Shown here piece after piece: positions 11,687 to 24,151 of a DNA stretch of 64,000 nucleotides. The translations under genes and the position numbers were made by a program. The stretch is from Sipunculus nudus (taxonomy: Eukaryota; Annelida; Sipuncula; Golfingiida; Sipunculidae), in assembly GCA_026874595.1 (NCBI GenBank), contig CM049314.1, positions 29,833,729 to 29,897,728 of the forward strand, in the 5' to 3' direction. Every line of letters starts with the position of its first letter. The stretch's first letter is position 1. The notes beneath the pieces are model-generated. The model searched no databases, was not told where the DNA came from, and saw only the letters and a list, made by a program, of their open reading frames with translations.

Positions 11687-13917
11687 ATTATGTTTCCAGT
11701 ATATGTTAATTCTACACCAGGATTTGATATATAAACTCAGTAAAAGAACCAAAGTCTAATATTCTGATGATTTATATATTTCATTTCCAATATATGAATA
11801 TTATTCTCAGAATATCAGGGGGAATAATGCATTAACCATCCCCCTTGCTAAAAAAATGGAGGAGTATTGTCCGATTGACTCCCCTGTATATTGACTCCCC
11901 TGTTCATCTGGCATGTTTGCCAAGATTTCATACCGTTCGCTGTTGATGACTCTTTTGAAAAGAATGTAAACATATAGTTTTATTATAAGTCAGCAAACAG
12001 CATGCTTGAGACACAATTTAAGGGTCAAGTTGATTCAGTCCATATTCTTTTCGTTATATATAGACAGGAAAAGGCTGAGCATTTGCTGGAAAAGTGTGCA
12101 TATGCATGATTTATTGTCCAACCAATGTCAAGGAAACATGTCTTTGTACATATGTATTGAATGTAAGAGTGAATGACCGGGCTGGTAGTATAGGCGGGGG
12201 CGGTAAAAGAAGCAGATCACGTGATTTTTATCATCTTTGGGAAATCTTGGTCCGTAGTATATTGCATGATCTGAAGAGAAACTTTACAAATACAGGTTAT
12301 TGTTTCTTAGGTCTGTATTGATAGTTATTTGCACTTCTTTCAAATTACATTTGATAATCGTAGAAAATGAATTGTATAACTGTATATGCTATACTTGTAA
12401 ATATGTTGAACATATGGTATCAACTATACATTTGACAGACTCGGTTTATAGCGGACAGAAGGACGAGACTTATCTGCAAATTCAGATTTATTTGGAAGAT
12501 CATAATTAATTTTTGATAACGAAATGTTTAAACATATGATTGGTTATTGTATTAAAATGAAGTTCCATATCTTAATTATATGAAGGTCTGTCTACATTTA
12601 TGGGGATCATTTTTTACAACATATATGTGCATGTGTATATGTGTGTGTATCCGTGCAGCACATTTGATACATATACACGTGTTTTAATTGTACAATAAAT
12701 ATTTTGCAATTATGCACCGGCAAACAGGTAATAGAAAACAATTAATCACATTTTTACACAGGCTTATCTTGGTCAATGGCTGGGACTCGGTATCCTTGAC
12801 CTCTGTACCGTAAATGAGCTAATGGAATCATTGAACTGATCTCGTTAAATTCGTTTTGACACTATCTGGGTCAATAGGTGCAAAATGTCTCCAAGGAGAG
12901 TTTGATTTACCTCACTGTTTCCGAAAAATACCGCTGGCTCAAATAGTAGCCTACTTTGAAAAAGAGCGAACACAGTAACATAGAAAAGGATATATATGTC
13001 ATTTCCTTGTGCGTTTCCTATAAATTTTGCGGTTTTAATTTTTCCGCAAGGTGTATGTTGTGTATATATGTGTAGACTTCTATCCATACCTTTGCATTAA
13101 ATTCTACTTAACCTGTTAAAGGGCCAGCTGACCTAAGCAAATTTCCTGGCTTATCACGGTCGGTTACATAGACATTTATTGAGTGCATGCATATCGAGCG
13201 AACTTGAAAAGTCGATGGTTTCAGTGTGGTTATTGGGTTTCCCGCTGATAGTGGGCGTTCCACATTAAGCGCAGACAAATCCACTTTCGTTTTTAGATCA
13301 GATACGACCACTCAGTCGTCCACACGGACACACACGGGTGTGAGCGAAAGAGGGTAACCCTTTCTCCTGACCGACAGTGTCACGTGACCAAGTGTCCGGA
13401 CATAGGTTCAGTGAGGTACGTTATTATTTTATATTGATTCCGCATATATATACAGTGGAACCTGTCTGGAAAACCAACTGTCTTATAAGACCGCCCTTGA
13501 CTGAACCAAAATGCATTCACATTGGTTATAACTGAACTGTCTATATGATCACTTGTGAATGAAGACCTCTTTTGGCCAGTCCCATAGATGCACATGCATG
13601 GTCTTTCTGCAGGGGTTTCGCTGTATACTATGGTGACCTAATATTTAATAATTCCCTTGCTGTTCCTGTGACTGACTGGCTGTACGCCTCCCGGTCGATC
13701 AGTCAGCTGTTCCTGTTTATTAGTTTTATTTTTTTATTCACAGCTGTTATAAGTGGGTCCTAACAAGGATAGAAACAAATCAATATTAAACAGGGTGTCA
13801 AGACTATCAGTTGCATAAACGTGTATAAAATTGCAGTGGTATCTGTTTTATCATGTTTGGTCACGATATGCTTTGAAAAGCTTCTAGACAGTTATTTTGC
13901 AATTTACGACCCGCTTG
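11685..13917. other. Spacer, no gene recognised
   Basis: Only unsupported short frames are seen. The part 13100-13400 is less AT-rich and contains an inverted CACACGG/CCGTGTG-like stretch. No product is recognised. Confidence 0.4.
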
Positions 13918-14118
13918 CAGAGGCCGACCCAGAGGGGGACGCGGGTGGTGGTGTCCAAATGTCCGGACCCTCCCCCCCCCCCCTTTTTTTTAACAGCCGG
14001 GTCTATATCAGCGCAATTTTTGCGGGCTTGAACCCTCCTTCCCCCACCGGACCTGGGGACCTTTCTTTGGGGTTTATCTTTAGCTCTCTTCTCTTGCTAA
14101 ATCCTGGATCCGCCCCTG
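13918..14118. mobile_element. hAT-like MITE, copy B
   Basis: It starts CAGAGGCCGACCCAGAGG and ends CTGGATCCGCCCCTG, a near-inverted pair. It carries the family core: GTCCGGACC with poly-C, GCAATTTTTGCGG, ACCTGGGGACCTTT. Length is about 200 bp, with no coding capacity. No clear 8-bp target duplication was found. Confidence 0.7.
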
Positions 14119-14187
14119 ACATGAATCTGTTCACTCTTGTTTGCCTCCAACCGCTTTAAAACGATACAGTGTATATATTTCAGTATA

Positions 14188-14230
<43 letters not shown>

Positions 14231-14242
14231 ATATATATATAG
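14188..14242. repeat. (TA)n-rich tract
   Basis: TA array interrupted by TTATAAA. A smaller (TA)n tract lies at 14725-14742 beside a poly-C run at 14711-14719. Confidence 0.9.
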
Positions 14243-16409
14243 TGAATACTTGATTGTATAAATGACTTGATAACCTTCTTGGCTGTAAATATTCCATATA
14301 CAAATACCTCTGCACATATATCAGAAATACGTGTATGCCACTACAGTTTAGAGCCTAAGAATTATTTTCTTATAGATTCATACACCAGTGACTTTAATGT
14401 GACGTAACTGATAACTGGTGCATGTCATGTTTTGATTTGGTAATTCCTGAGTGCGGAACTATATTAGTATCAGAGGTATCGGGCTTACTTAATTAACTCC
14501 TGTGTCACAAGTGCTAAAAATAAACTATATGTCATAATCAAGCACACTGACCTTGATATAGATATACCTGCATACATATACATAAATATATATTAGTCTA
14601 TCTAAAAGGCGTCATTCTTTCTTTTTATACCTACACTTCAACTATACAAACTAATACGGCTATTCCATTAATTATCATGTATATACACAGTTTACGCACA
14701 AACTTATAACCCCCCCCCCGCAGGTATATATATATATATATATAAATGTATCTGCCATCCATAAACCGGTATATAGATTCACAAAAATCTATATAACCGA
14801 CATGAAAGCATATATACAGTGTAATATACATAGGGGGGCCGGGCTACTGTATGCATGTGGTGAGGGGGGAGTGACACAAAAATACAAAGAGAAAACCTTT
14901 GTTTTCATTCATATGTATTTCTATCTCCTCTACATGTGTTCATTGTACACCAGAGTTACACATCTCGTTTCGTGTATATACTAAATATAAATATATACTA
15001 GCATTCCATACATATTGGTAACTATAAGGATCTGGTCTGCCTGAACCTTATACTTCCCTCTTTTCAATATACCCGCAAGTGCGTGATCACGCCCCCTATA
15101 GGTATAGATATATCTGTTTTGTTATCAGGGCTTATCCGTGTACTTGGTTATAAAACAATGATTTATTGTCATATTCGAGATTATCACCACCTCGCCATTT
15201 CAATCAATTTCTTCATTATAATGGTCACATACCTTCGCGGCGAAAAATAGTCCATGGTAAAATAGATTGTCATACACAGATATACACAAAATTGTGCTAT
15301 AAAAACAGTTAACACACTCTCAGGTCAAGTTCGGAAAGAGCTTAAGACAATTCAGATCTAAACATAACCGAGTGTTTTTGTTTCTTGGTTTTTGTTTTTT
15401 GGAAGACCGTTTACTTATCAGATATGCTGTTTTTTACTACAAGTATGAAATGTCCATGACCTATTTCCAAGCCAAATGATATCACTACGCTGAAAGAGAC
15501 GTACATTTCTGTACCCAGAAAGCGTGCATGTATATAGTGATTATAAATATTCTCGCTGATAACTGCAAGCACGTGTACTTCTTGCGTGTAACCTGGTAAT
15601 TAGCTCCTTTTTTCCAGGCAATAACTGTCTGATCAAATAATACATACAGACACTCAATATTATATATACATGATACCATCTGACATAGACTTTGCCACGA
15701 CCTGTCAAAACGTGAAAAGGCGCCATTATTTTTGTCTGCTCAAACATGTACATGCGCAAGCAATCACAACCCCTTAGACTATAGTGAACGAACTTAATGA
15801 TGTTTCAATAACGTCTTATTTAATGTTACATATATAACTATATATACATAACAATCTCTCTCCCTCTCTCTCTCTATGTATATATTAATATATATACATA
15901 ATCTATCATTAAACCAAATATATTTTAAGATATTATATCATGACTGAAGCTTTGAATTCGGCTGGGAAACGGTTTGAACTAACTGAGTATGTTGGAGTAC
16001 TATTTTTCGGGCATGTCCATCTCATATCATCATGAAATAAAGTGCGAGGCAGTGACATAAATTTATTCAACGGCATTTTGTCATCCATGAGATTTTTCAA
16101 ACACTATATATTATTTCATGTCCAGCACAGATATATACATATATGGATATAAGTTATTCAATATTTATTTAATGTACGATTCACGACATACAATTAAAAA
16201 AAGTTAATATACATAAATAAAAAAGTATTTATTATGTATATGCATGAACATGATATAAATAAATATAAATGCTTTATATATACATGCATGAAATGCAATA
16301 TATATATATAATAGATAATAAAAATATGGGCGTGCATGATGGAAAAACATTCTGGATATTTTCTTGCAAAAGGCACAGGATATAAAATTTAGTTTTTTAA
16401 TATATACAT
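14243..16409. other. AT-rich spacer, no feature recognised
   Basis: A short (TC)n stretch occurs at about 15855-15876. No motif-bearing frame is recognised. Confidence 0.4.
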
Positions 16410-16559
16410 TGTTACGAAGACAAATAAATGAGGGGAAAATTCTGGGCCGATTCCGGAGTCGAACCCAGGTGGGTGGCGCACAAGTCCGGCGTCCAAACCG
16501 CTTCGCTAGAAAAGCATCCTTCACTAGCGAGACAGTTCGGTCCGCTTTTTAATGTAACA
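16410..16559 (-). mobile_element. Solo LTR of the tRNA-like TRIM family
   Basis: Read on the minus strand this 150-bp unit begins TGTTACATTAAAAAGCGGAC and ends TTTGTCTTCGTAACA, the TG...CA ends expected of an LTR. It aligns along its length with 24152-24307. Inside it, TAGCGAAGCGG (16498-16508, complement) matches a tRNA A box and GGTTCGACTCC (16455-16465, complement) matches a tRNA B box exactly. No PBS, polypurine tract or second LTR lies beside it, so it is a solo LTR. No clear 5-bp target duplication is visible in the TA-rich flanks. Confidence 0.75.
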
Positions 16560-16860
16560 ATATATATATATATATATTAAATTCTTATACATGTACTTGA
16601 TTATGTAAAGCAAATAAATGAACAAAAGGGTACTCAAGTTCCACTTAAACCTGATTTGCTTCTGAAGTTTTGCTTGGTTGTAATATATATATTTTTATAT
16701 GACGGTTGGAGTATCTCACAGGTATATAAAAAACATAGTACTATATCATATATACATACGAGCAAATACCAGAATTAGTCATAGGTGGAATATTTCTGAA
16801 AAAAATAAATTGTCGCACAATGGTAAATATTTTATTTGTATATATACATGTATATATACA

Positions 16861-16863
<3 letters not shown>

Positions 16864-16900
<37 letters not shown>
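16864..16900. repeat. (TA)n microsatellite
   Basis: Pure TA array. A shorter one (about 16559-16577) abuts the solo LTR. Confidence 0.95.
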
Positions 16901-16902
<2 letters not shown>

Positions 16903-17547
16903 GACCTTTACATTGAATAGTGTATATACTAGTTTTACTAGTTTATAATCAAATGTTTTATATGAAAATAATAAATTACGATTAAAGAAAGATGAATTGC
17001 ATTATTAGGCATGAACACGGTAACCAAGTTGTTATAATCAGAAGTATGAAAATAATTCTGAACAATTATCTGCATATACACTTATTCATAAATCATCCGC
17101 ATTTTAAATTCCCTGAATTGGAGAAACCTATTTTTTCTTCATGAGAGCAAATGGCGCTGAGAAGCAAAATTAGCATTGAAATAACTAATAAACAAAACGT
17201 ATAGCTGAGGCAACCCATGCAAATACAAACACTGCATCGAAGCCATAATGACCGCGCATTTATATTTGCATCAGTCATCATCATTTAATCAGTTAGCAAT
17301 TTGTTTATCAATATTTCTTGCTCTCTATTTTTTTATTACATTGACACAAGGATATGTTTCAACAGCATGCAGCCTTTAATTGCCAGAATGCATTGTTTCC
17401 ATGTTTGGGAAACGACCAGCTCTATCAGAATAATGTTTAATATTATTAATACATGTAGTATATTTGTGTGTGTATATATATATACATATATTTTTTATAT
17501 GTTATATAAATATAATATATCTGTGATTTTTTATATATACTATATCG

Positions 17548-17549
<2 letters not shown>
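16901..17549. other. AT-rich spacer
   Basis: Nothing recognised. Confidence 0.4.

Positions 17550-17585
<36 letters not shown>
17550..17585. repeat. (TA)n microsatellite
   Basis: Pure TA array. Confidence 0.95.
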
Positions 17586-17589
<4 letters not shown>

Positions 17590-17703
17590 TTGTACTTTTC
17601 AACAAAATAATTTACAATTCATATTGATGAATTTATTAATCATATTTCTTAATTAGATTATTACCTTATCATTTGCATAGAAAATTCGCTGACTAATTTG
17701 ATT

Positions 17704-17706
<3 letters not shown>

Positions 17707-17737
<31 letters not shown>
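17707..17737. repeat. (AG)n microsatellite
   Basis: About fifteen AG units. Confidence 0.95.
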
Positions 17738-17738
<1 letters not shown>

Positions 17739-17779
17739 GACAAGCAAAGGAAGACATACAGATAGTCTGGATTGATGTT

Positions 17780-17780
<1 letters not shown>

Positions 17781-17841
<61 letters not shown>

Positions 17842-17882
17842 TATACATATATAAATATATATATATATAAATATATATATAT
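17781..17882. repeat. (TA)n microsatellite with TACATA/TAAATA interruptions
   Basis: About 27 pure TA units followed by interrupted TA repeats. Confidence 0.95.
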
Positions 17883-18907
17883 CAGCTATTGAATATCAAC
17901 AATGGACATATACAATACACTGCGTTCCGAAGGCACTTTTTATTTATTGAGCCCACACGCATATTATCACCGGCTGAAACCCTTTGTGTGTGAACATCTG
18001 CGTGCCTCGAAACATTTCACAAGATGTCTGCTTAACACGTCATAATCATATTACCCCGGCTACCGGTATGCAAGAAACACAATCACTCGGGGCATCTGTA
18101 TCTGACATAGAATCATTTCACTTCCCGCGATGTCCACATCATGCGATAAACCCATGCCTCATTATCAATGCCTCTTCTACTAGGGGTGTTTCTGCAAACA
18201 ATACATTATTTCCTACATACTTCCACTAGTTTTTATCACCGTTGATTTCTTTGTGATATGGAGGAGTGATTCCGTTTGTAGGTAATTTTGCGTATCTCTG
18301 TGTATATTACTTCTAGCGAAAATCTTTTATATACAAACATAAATATAACAACGAATTGTTTATTGTATGTTACACAAAGTTTGTTTGTCATAATTATTAA
18401 AACTGTAATATTGAATATTATTACAAATTACACGTACTATAATTAGAATTTATCAAAGCATGCAGAACGCCTTTTGCTATCAATAGATTTGTAATATTTG
18501 TCAAGCAACACTTTGACATTTATGTAAATCCTATAAATTTAAATTTTCTTGAAAAAACATATAATGTATGCTGAGATAAAGCTTTCCGGTATCCTCATCT
18601 TTCTATATCACCCATATAACATTCTCATTAACTTGAATAAATCGTTGTTTCCGTTTTGGTCCTACTGTGAAGGCGATCATCACCGTTTAATTCGTTCAAA
18701 TTACAATGTTGAAAAAATATTTTCTTAAACCAGAAATATAAGAAAGTGATAAACTTATTGTGTTTTTACATATACTTGAAATTTCATATAAGGTAGCCCC
18801 CATCCTATATAGATATCTTGTCAAAGTACACACAGCGGAAACTCGGACTCACAAGAGTACGACTCTGCTATTTAGGGATTGCTGGAGTCATAATATGACC
18901 CCCAGAA
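17883..18907. other. Spacer, no feature recognised
   Basis: 17930-18235 is less AT-rich and has an 81-codon plus-strand open frame (17984-18229) without recognisable motifs or clear splice sites. The rest is AT-rich. Confidence 0.35.
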
Positions 18908-19100
18908 CAGAAGTGGATCTAGGGGGAGGGTCCAGGGGGTCCGGACAACCCCACCTCCCTTTTTGTCCTTTTTAAGTGTTTCAGGCCAATTTTTGCGGCC
19001 TTGGTTTCATTTTCCTGACCAGGAGACCTTTATTTAGGCTTTGTCATTTGTCCTCCTGTGTTGGACTCATCCTTTTTCTCATACCATTGATCCGCCCCTG
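18908..19100. mobile_element. hAT-like MITE, copy C
   Basis: It begins CAGAAGTGGATCTAGGGGGA and ends ATTGATCCGCCCCTG, an imperfect inverted pair. The core has GGGGGTCCGGACAACCCC, TTTCAGGCCAATTTTTGCGG and GACCAGGAGACCTTTATT. Most complete copy besides B and F. No coding capacity. Confidence 0.72.
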
Positions 19101-19117
19101 TACAATGCACCGGGACT

Positions 19118-19335
19118 TTAAATACAACAGGTAGGTATAAATGTATTGAACAGGACATCGTTGTCCTTTGAATTGTGTTGGATCAGTATTGTTTAAAGGA
19201 AATCATACGTAACGCGGTTGATTTTGTTGTAGGGACTTTACGGAATAAATGTTATTTTGTAAGTATGCGCATAAGTTTCCTTTAAATGTAACAAATTTCG
19301 ATTTTGAAGTTTGACAGTTCAGACCAGAACTCCTA
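19118..19335 (+). repeat. Dispersed repeat family R3, copy 2
   Basis: It shares with 40810-41055 an ordered series of blocks: AAATACAACAGGTAGGTAT, TTTTGTTGTAGGGACTTTAC, GGAATAAATGTTATTTTG, TTTCCTTTAAATGTAACAAA and TTTGACAGTT. It lies 17 bp after MITE copy C. No terminal repeats seen. Confidence 0.6.
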
Positions 19336-20573
19336 GCCCTCCCACAGAGCTAGCCTAAGGAAGCGAGCTGACTAAATTCATGAAAAATTGCTGTTCTTGC
19401 AATAAAAGGTATACTTAATATTGAATATTGGGTAAATCTAATGCATTTGAGCACTTATTGTTCGCCAATTGCATTATGTAGAAAAAAAGGTGATTTGTAT
19501 TTAGTAAACGATATGATTTGCTGAATGGGTGTTTGTAATCTGTGAGGGTTTCAAAATTAAATACCCTGTAAACTCATATTTTTTCTTAAATTCTAAAATG
19601 TATTCTGTGCCTGCATTATAGATGTCCTGGATTAAACTGTTTTTTTTTTTGTGTTTAATATTCAAAACTAAATTAAAAACGCTTATAAATTCAAACATGC
19701 TCCTTTAAAAAAAGGGTTTCTATTTGCCAAAATGTAGAAAATCTTCTTAGCTTTCAGCAAATGTATACTTCAATGGGTCCCAAATCAGCAGATTGTTAAT
19801 GCAAAGGAAAAACTTAAACAAGGTAAGGTCACACAATTCTGCTATACCTTAACAAAGGGGATTCGTTTAGTAGAAACAACCTCTAGCGGAAGGGTGAATC
19901 TAAAGCAAATATAAACAAAATGGCGTCATCCTCGGATTTCTGTGTATAAAATATGTAAATCGAAAAAAGAGACATCGTTTCCTACAAATCAAATGAAAAT
20001 TTATCAAGGTGAAGCCATCCTCCAAAAGCAAATTAAGAAGATTATGTCATTCCTATGCAGGTTTTTAACTTTTCACTCATCAGCTACTTTCTACATATAA
20101 TACAACATTTAAGTCCATGTTAACATTAACTTCAATACAGAACGAAATAAACCATCCACCCCAAGCCCATGCAACCTGGTCTTGAAGTCATTATATTCCC
20201 CTCTCCAGGCCCCTCTGCTCTCCCAAAGGTCAGACAGCCCCACCATCCGCTCAGACAGCATATGTATGCAAAATAAAGATTCCCTCCATCCCTTCCCACC
20301 TCCCACCACCACCCCACCACTTTTTCTTCCTCTCAATAAAAGGCATCCATTTAATTTCATTATCATTTTTTTAATTTACAGTTCCTTTTCTTTTTAAATA
20401 CCTAAGTCGTTCAGGATTATATTAATGTTTATTTGTAGATCAGGGAATCAGTAAGAAATGTACAAATTATAGTGTTCGTGGATTATAAATTAACATATTT
20501 TACCTTTTTTTCTTAATTCAAAGCTATAAGCATGCATCAGTAGATCATGTTCAGTTATTTGGTCATACCCAGC

Positions 20574-20576
<3 letters not shown>
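19336..20576. other. AT-rich spacer with a pyrimidine-rich block
   Basis: 20190-20340 is rich in C and T (CCTCTC, CCCTTCCCACC, ACCACCACCCC) and gives low-complexity frames on both strands. No gene is supported. Confidence 0.4.

Positions 20577-20627
<51 letters not shown>
20577..20627. repeat. (TA)n microsatellite
   Basis: Pure TA array, with a second short one at 20669-20688. Confidence 0.95.
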
Positions 20628-20630
<3 letters not shown>

Positions 20631-20688
20631 CATTTTATACACATACACATATTATACGGGAACACACGTATATATATATATATATATT

Positions 20689-21461
20689 CATGCAATGGTC
20701 TTTGCATATAAACACCTCCGCGCATATTTTTACATGCATTTACATCAGTATATATTGTCATAATCTGACCCTGGGTATTTCTGATTGAATCATAACATGG
20801 GGCTCTTACGAATGGACTTTCCAGTGCACAGGATATCGAGAGGGTATAGATGTCGATCTTTGATTCGTGGAAACGGGTTTTGAGGAATTTGACATCACGT
20901 GTGACCTCCGTCTGTCTTTGTACAAGGAAGCGAAAACGTGTGCCCCTGTCGTACGTGGGTCTCTATGTACTTTTTATTTTAAATTATATTATTCATTCAA
21001 TGCAAATCAAGCTGATGTTAACTAAACTGAATATAGTCCATACTGGAAGATCCAGATTTAGTGTAACCGACATGGTTGGCGTGTAACAACCTTTAATGTG
21101 TGAATTTTGTCACACCTTTCTATCTACATTATCCATACATTTATAACTCTAATATTCGAGGTGATCACGCACTCACTCTACACATGAACACGCACACATA
21201 CGCACCCTCACACTCACACACATGCATTTGTGCTGAATAAGAGGAAAGTTTATCGGAGAAAAGTAAGTCCCAACGTTCAAACATATATACACGGTAAATA
21301 TGTAAGGTCAGACAAACCTTAAATTTCATGCCTGAAATAAAAGTAACCACAAACCATGCAACAAAAATAAACTTTGAATAATTATCAAGATAACAATAAA
21401 GTAAATTAATGGAATAAGTAGCAAGATAAGGAAGAACCCTCAATAATATTTATATGTATAC
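20689..21461. other. Spacer, no feature recognised
   Basis: A short CA-rich stretch occurs at 21176-21222. Confidence 0.4.

Positions 21462-21549
<88 letters not shown>
21462..21549. repeat. (TA)n microsatellite, long and interrupted
   Basis: Three TA blocks separated by single TTTATA interruptions. Confidence 0.95.
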
Positions 21550-21552
<3 letters not shown>

Positions 21553-21819
21553 GAAACAGTTCATGTATTTATGTTTAGGTTGGCATGTGGTTTTAAGAAT
21601 ACGTTCTGGGTATATTATAAGTCCGAAATGACTGCGTAGTGCATTGCATAGACGCCATTGATGGTTTTACATTTCATATCATTCCTTTAAACAAATCTGC
21701 AGGTGGTCTAGTTGACAAAATGATTCGTTATCTATCATTTTGGGATTTGTTATTTTCCTTTTAATACCTTCAAATAAAAAAATATGTGTAATTGATTATT
21801 CAATTTCATTTACTTGCAG

Positions 21820-21912
21820 AATGATATCGGGACCACGCATACAGCCAGGGCATGGATATTGGCACCAACGACGAATAGATCCAACACTGGCCATGGTAGC
21901 ATCATGAAGTCA
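21820..21912 (+). CDS. Candidate internal exon, unknown product
   Basis: A pyrimidine-rich tract and CAG acceptor (21817-21819) precede, and a strong donor GTAAGTGTGG (21913-21922) follows. The 93 bp between them are open in the first frame (31 codons, starting NDIGTTHTARAW and ending GHGSIMKS). A second frame starts with ATG but stops three codons before the donor. The segment is less AT-rich than its surroundings. The downstream candidate exon (22070-22299) does not join in a compatible phase if both favoured frames are used, which weakens the pair. No family is recognised. Confidence 0.3.
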
Positions 21913-22069
21913 GTAAGTGTGGTTTATCTGTATTATTTGTCATTAATACTTCTGTTGCACATACGTTAAATTACGCGTGCTTGTCGTGTGAGGAAATTTC
22001 AAAATATAAAACGTTATTCTCATTACTATATTTGTTAGGGATTAACATGTTCCTATTCACATTTACCAG

Positions 22070-22299
22070 CGCTTAAACCAAAATTTCAACATGCGACCTG
22101 CGACGTCCATGTTTTGGTGTGTACGCAAAATGACAACCACCATAAGCGGTTTCGAGAAATGGAGATAATTAAACCTGTTGATAAGGGCGCGGGGATTAAA
22201 TACGATAGTACTCCGGGGGAGCGTCTTGGCGAGAACCTATCTGCGGACACCATCTGGTGGCAAAGTTTTAAGAGGGATAACGCTTTTTACCCTGAGTAA
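22070..22299 (+). CDS. Candidate terminal exon, unknown product
   Basis: After the acceptor TTCCTATTCACATTTACCAG (22050-22069) a frame stays open for about 76 codons to a TAA at 22297-22299. It contains CDVHVLVCTQND, REMEIIKPVDKGAGIKY and SADTIWWQSFKRDNAFYPE, with a less biased composition than typical chance frames here. Joining in this frame needs a phase-1 intron, whereas the upstream candidate ends in phase 0; in phase 0 the reading stops after about 32 codons. It could be a chance open frame. Confidence 0.25.
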
Positions 22300-23937
22300 T
22301 ATCCTCAAGTAACAGTTGGATACATGTTAAGTAGGTTAAGCAAAAAAGTTGAGTCGGGAAATACCGAGCAGCTAAAAACATATTAAGCAGAAAGAATAAG
22401 TATTGAAAAGATAGGGCGTATATAGCCAAGTAGCAACAACGTTCGGCCATAGATTAATGTCCATTGTTCCAGAGCTAAAGAGTTCCTGGATTATTTCTGG
22501 CCCAGTACAAATCCTGAAATCCAGACTACATACCTAAAGACAACATATCATTCTTATATGGCGATTGCCACAAACCTATACAGAAATAAATTGTAGAATG
22601 GTACATCAAACGTATCACGTAAATTCAAAACAAGTACAACATCTAATCCATATATATAAATATAACATTATATATTATATGTTTAACCTTCACCTTATCT
22701 TAACCTTAACAAAATATATTCTTAACCTTTTGATATTTTAAATAGCAATGGACGCAATGCACTGTGGTTTTTTTTTGTAATCTTTACATGAATATTTAGG
22801 ATTTAATTGCCAAGGACTTCTCTCTGGAAACCAGACAAAATGCCCGCATTACCATGGTTTAAGCCCTGGTTACCGCTCCGAGTATAAACAGTAAATAGGA
22901 AGGATTCTAAGGTTTGCAGCTGATATTTTTACTGGTTACAACACGTGTTGTTATGGTTACAGGGTCCTTTGACGGTCTTTGTTCTGTGGTTTACATTCCG
23001 TAACCTCTTGTAACCATGCCGACACTGAGGTCACCATAGTAACTTCCGCGTTGCTATACTAGTATATTTGGAAAAAAAAACTGAAGTACTTAGCCCTCCT
23101 TATCTCTCTAATCTCTAATAGACAGGGTTTACGGAGGTTATGTATTTACCCGTGTTTTTGTCAGACTGGGCATGTATAATGTGATATTATAAAAAATATG
23201 CCTGGTAGAGCTCAAAGAAAGATATAAATATGATTGTTGTATTATAGATTACCCCCATAATGAGTGCAGGGTTATGTTTGTTCCTTTGTATATATTGTTT
23301 TTTTTTATCTCCATTACAAAATTTATGTTCGTCACGCATACGTGAACTGCATGTTGATATTAGGTTCCGTAACAATATATCCGCTCCTTGTAAGCTATTG
23401 CTACTTGTGCTCTCATCTGATGGATAGAATGGGTTAAAAGAGAAATTGGTAAATTCGGGTAATGCTTCAGAATTGATCTCTGAATATACAATCCAAGCCT
23501 TAATTTGTAATTTATTAATAAGATATATGAGAAACTTATCCAGTCTATAGACAACCTACCATCAATGCTGATGTGGCCCTTTCCTTTTTAATCTTAAACA
23601 TTTTCCCAAGACAACTGGTTGTTTACGAAGGCTTGTACGTGAACATGACTGCCAGTTAATTGGGTAAACACAAGGTTTTATACTTTAAAAGGACACAAGT
23701 GTTCCTGCAGACAACTTGAAAATGGCCGCATGCTTCAATGGTTTGCTATATTAATGACTTCCGCAGAAATAAATAATTATTTTTGCATACAATACATGAA
23801 ACAACATAAATCTCGACGTACATGTGTACTGCTGCTTTATCATAAATTTTCCGATCTTATCTGACCAAATATCTAACTTTTTATTATATATTTTTTATAT
23901 TATATATGCATGATCATGAAAACAGTCATGTTTTAGA
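22300..23937. other. Spacer with one short perfect palindrome
   Basis: ACAACACGTGTTGT at 22938-22951 is a 14-bp perfect palindrome around an E-box CACGTG, flanked by GGTTAC motifs. Nothing else is recognised. Confidence 0.4.
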
Positions 23938-24039
23938 CCTCTCGAAGCGGTTGGTTCGCCGGACTTGTGCGCAACCGACCTGGGTTCGACTCCCGGATCG
24001 GCCCAGGACTTTTCCCCTCAACAATTTGCCTTCGTAACA
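23938..24039 (+). repeat. Truncated 5' LTR of the TRIM-like element
   Basis: It aligns with the right two-thirds of 24152-24307, from GAAGCGGTTGGTTCGCC to TTCGTAACA. B box GGTTCGACTCC at 23983-23993 is a perfect consensus match. The first part of the LTR, including the A-box start, is lost or diverged (CTCGAAGCGG in place of TAGCGAAGCGG). Confidence 0.75.
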
Positions 24040-24042
24040 AAA

Positions 24043-24054
24043 TGGGGGCTCGTC
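24043..24054 (+). other. Primer-binding-site candidate, tRNA-Pro type
   Basis: TGGGGGCTCGTC begins three bases after the 5' LTR end. From known retroelements this is the first 12 bases of the classical tRNA-Pro primer site. The following bases do not extend the match. Position and content support an LTR element, not a SINE. Confidence 0.6.
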
Positions 24055-24140
24055 TAACGTGACGGTTAACTTTGTGGCCCAGGGAATAAGCTCACCAAAG
24101 TGTGATTCCTGGGTTAATTAGCTGATAGCAGAACGCTCTT

Positions 24141-24151
24141 AAGAGGGGGTG
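24141..24151 (+). other. Polypurine tract candidate
   Basis: AAGAGGGGGTG lies directly upstream of the 3' LTR's TG, as a plus-strand primer would. It is broken by one T near its end. Confidence 0.55.

Noticed and set aside
22938-22951. 14-bp palindrome around CACGTG
   Set aside because: Too short to assign a function. Isolated E-boxes are frequent.
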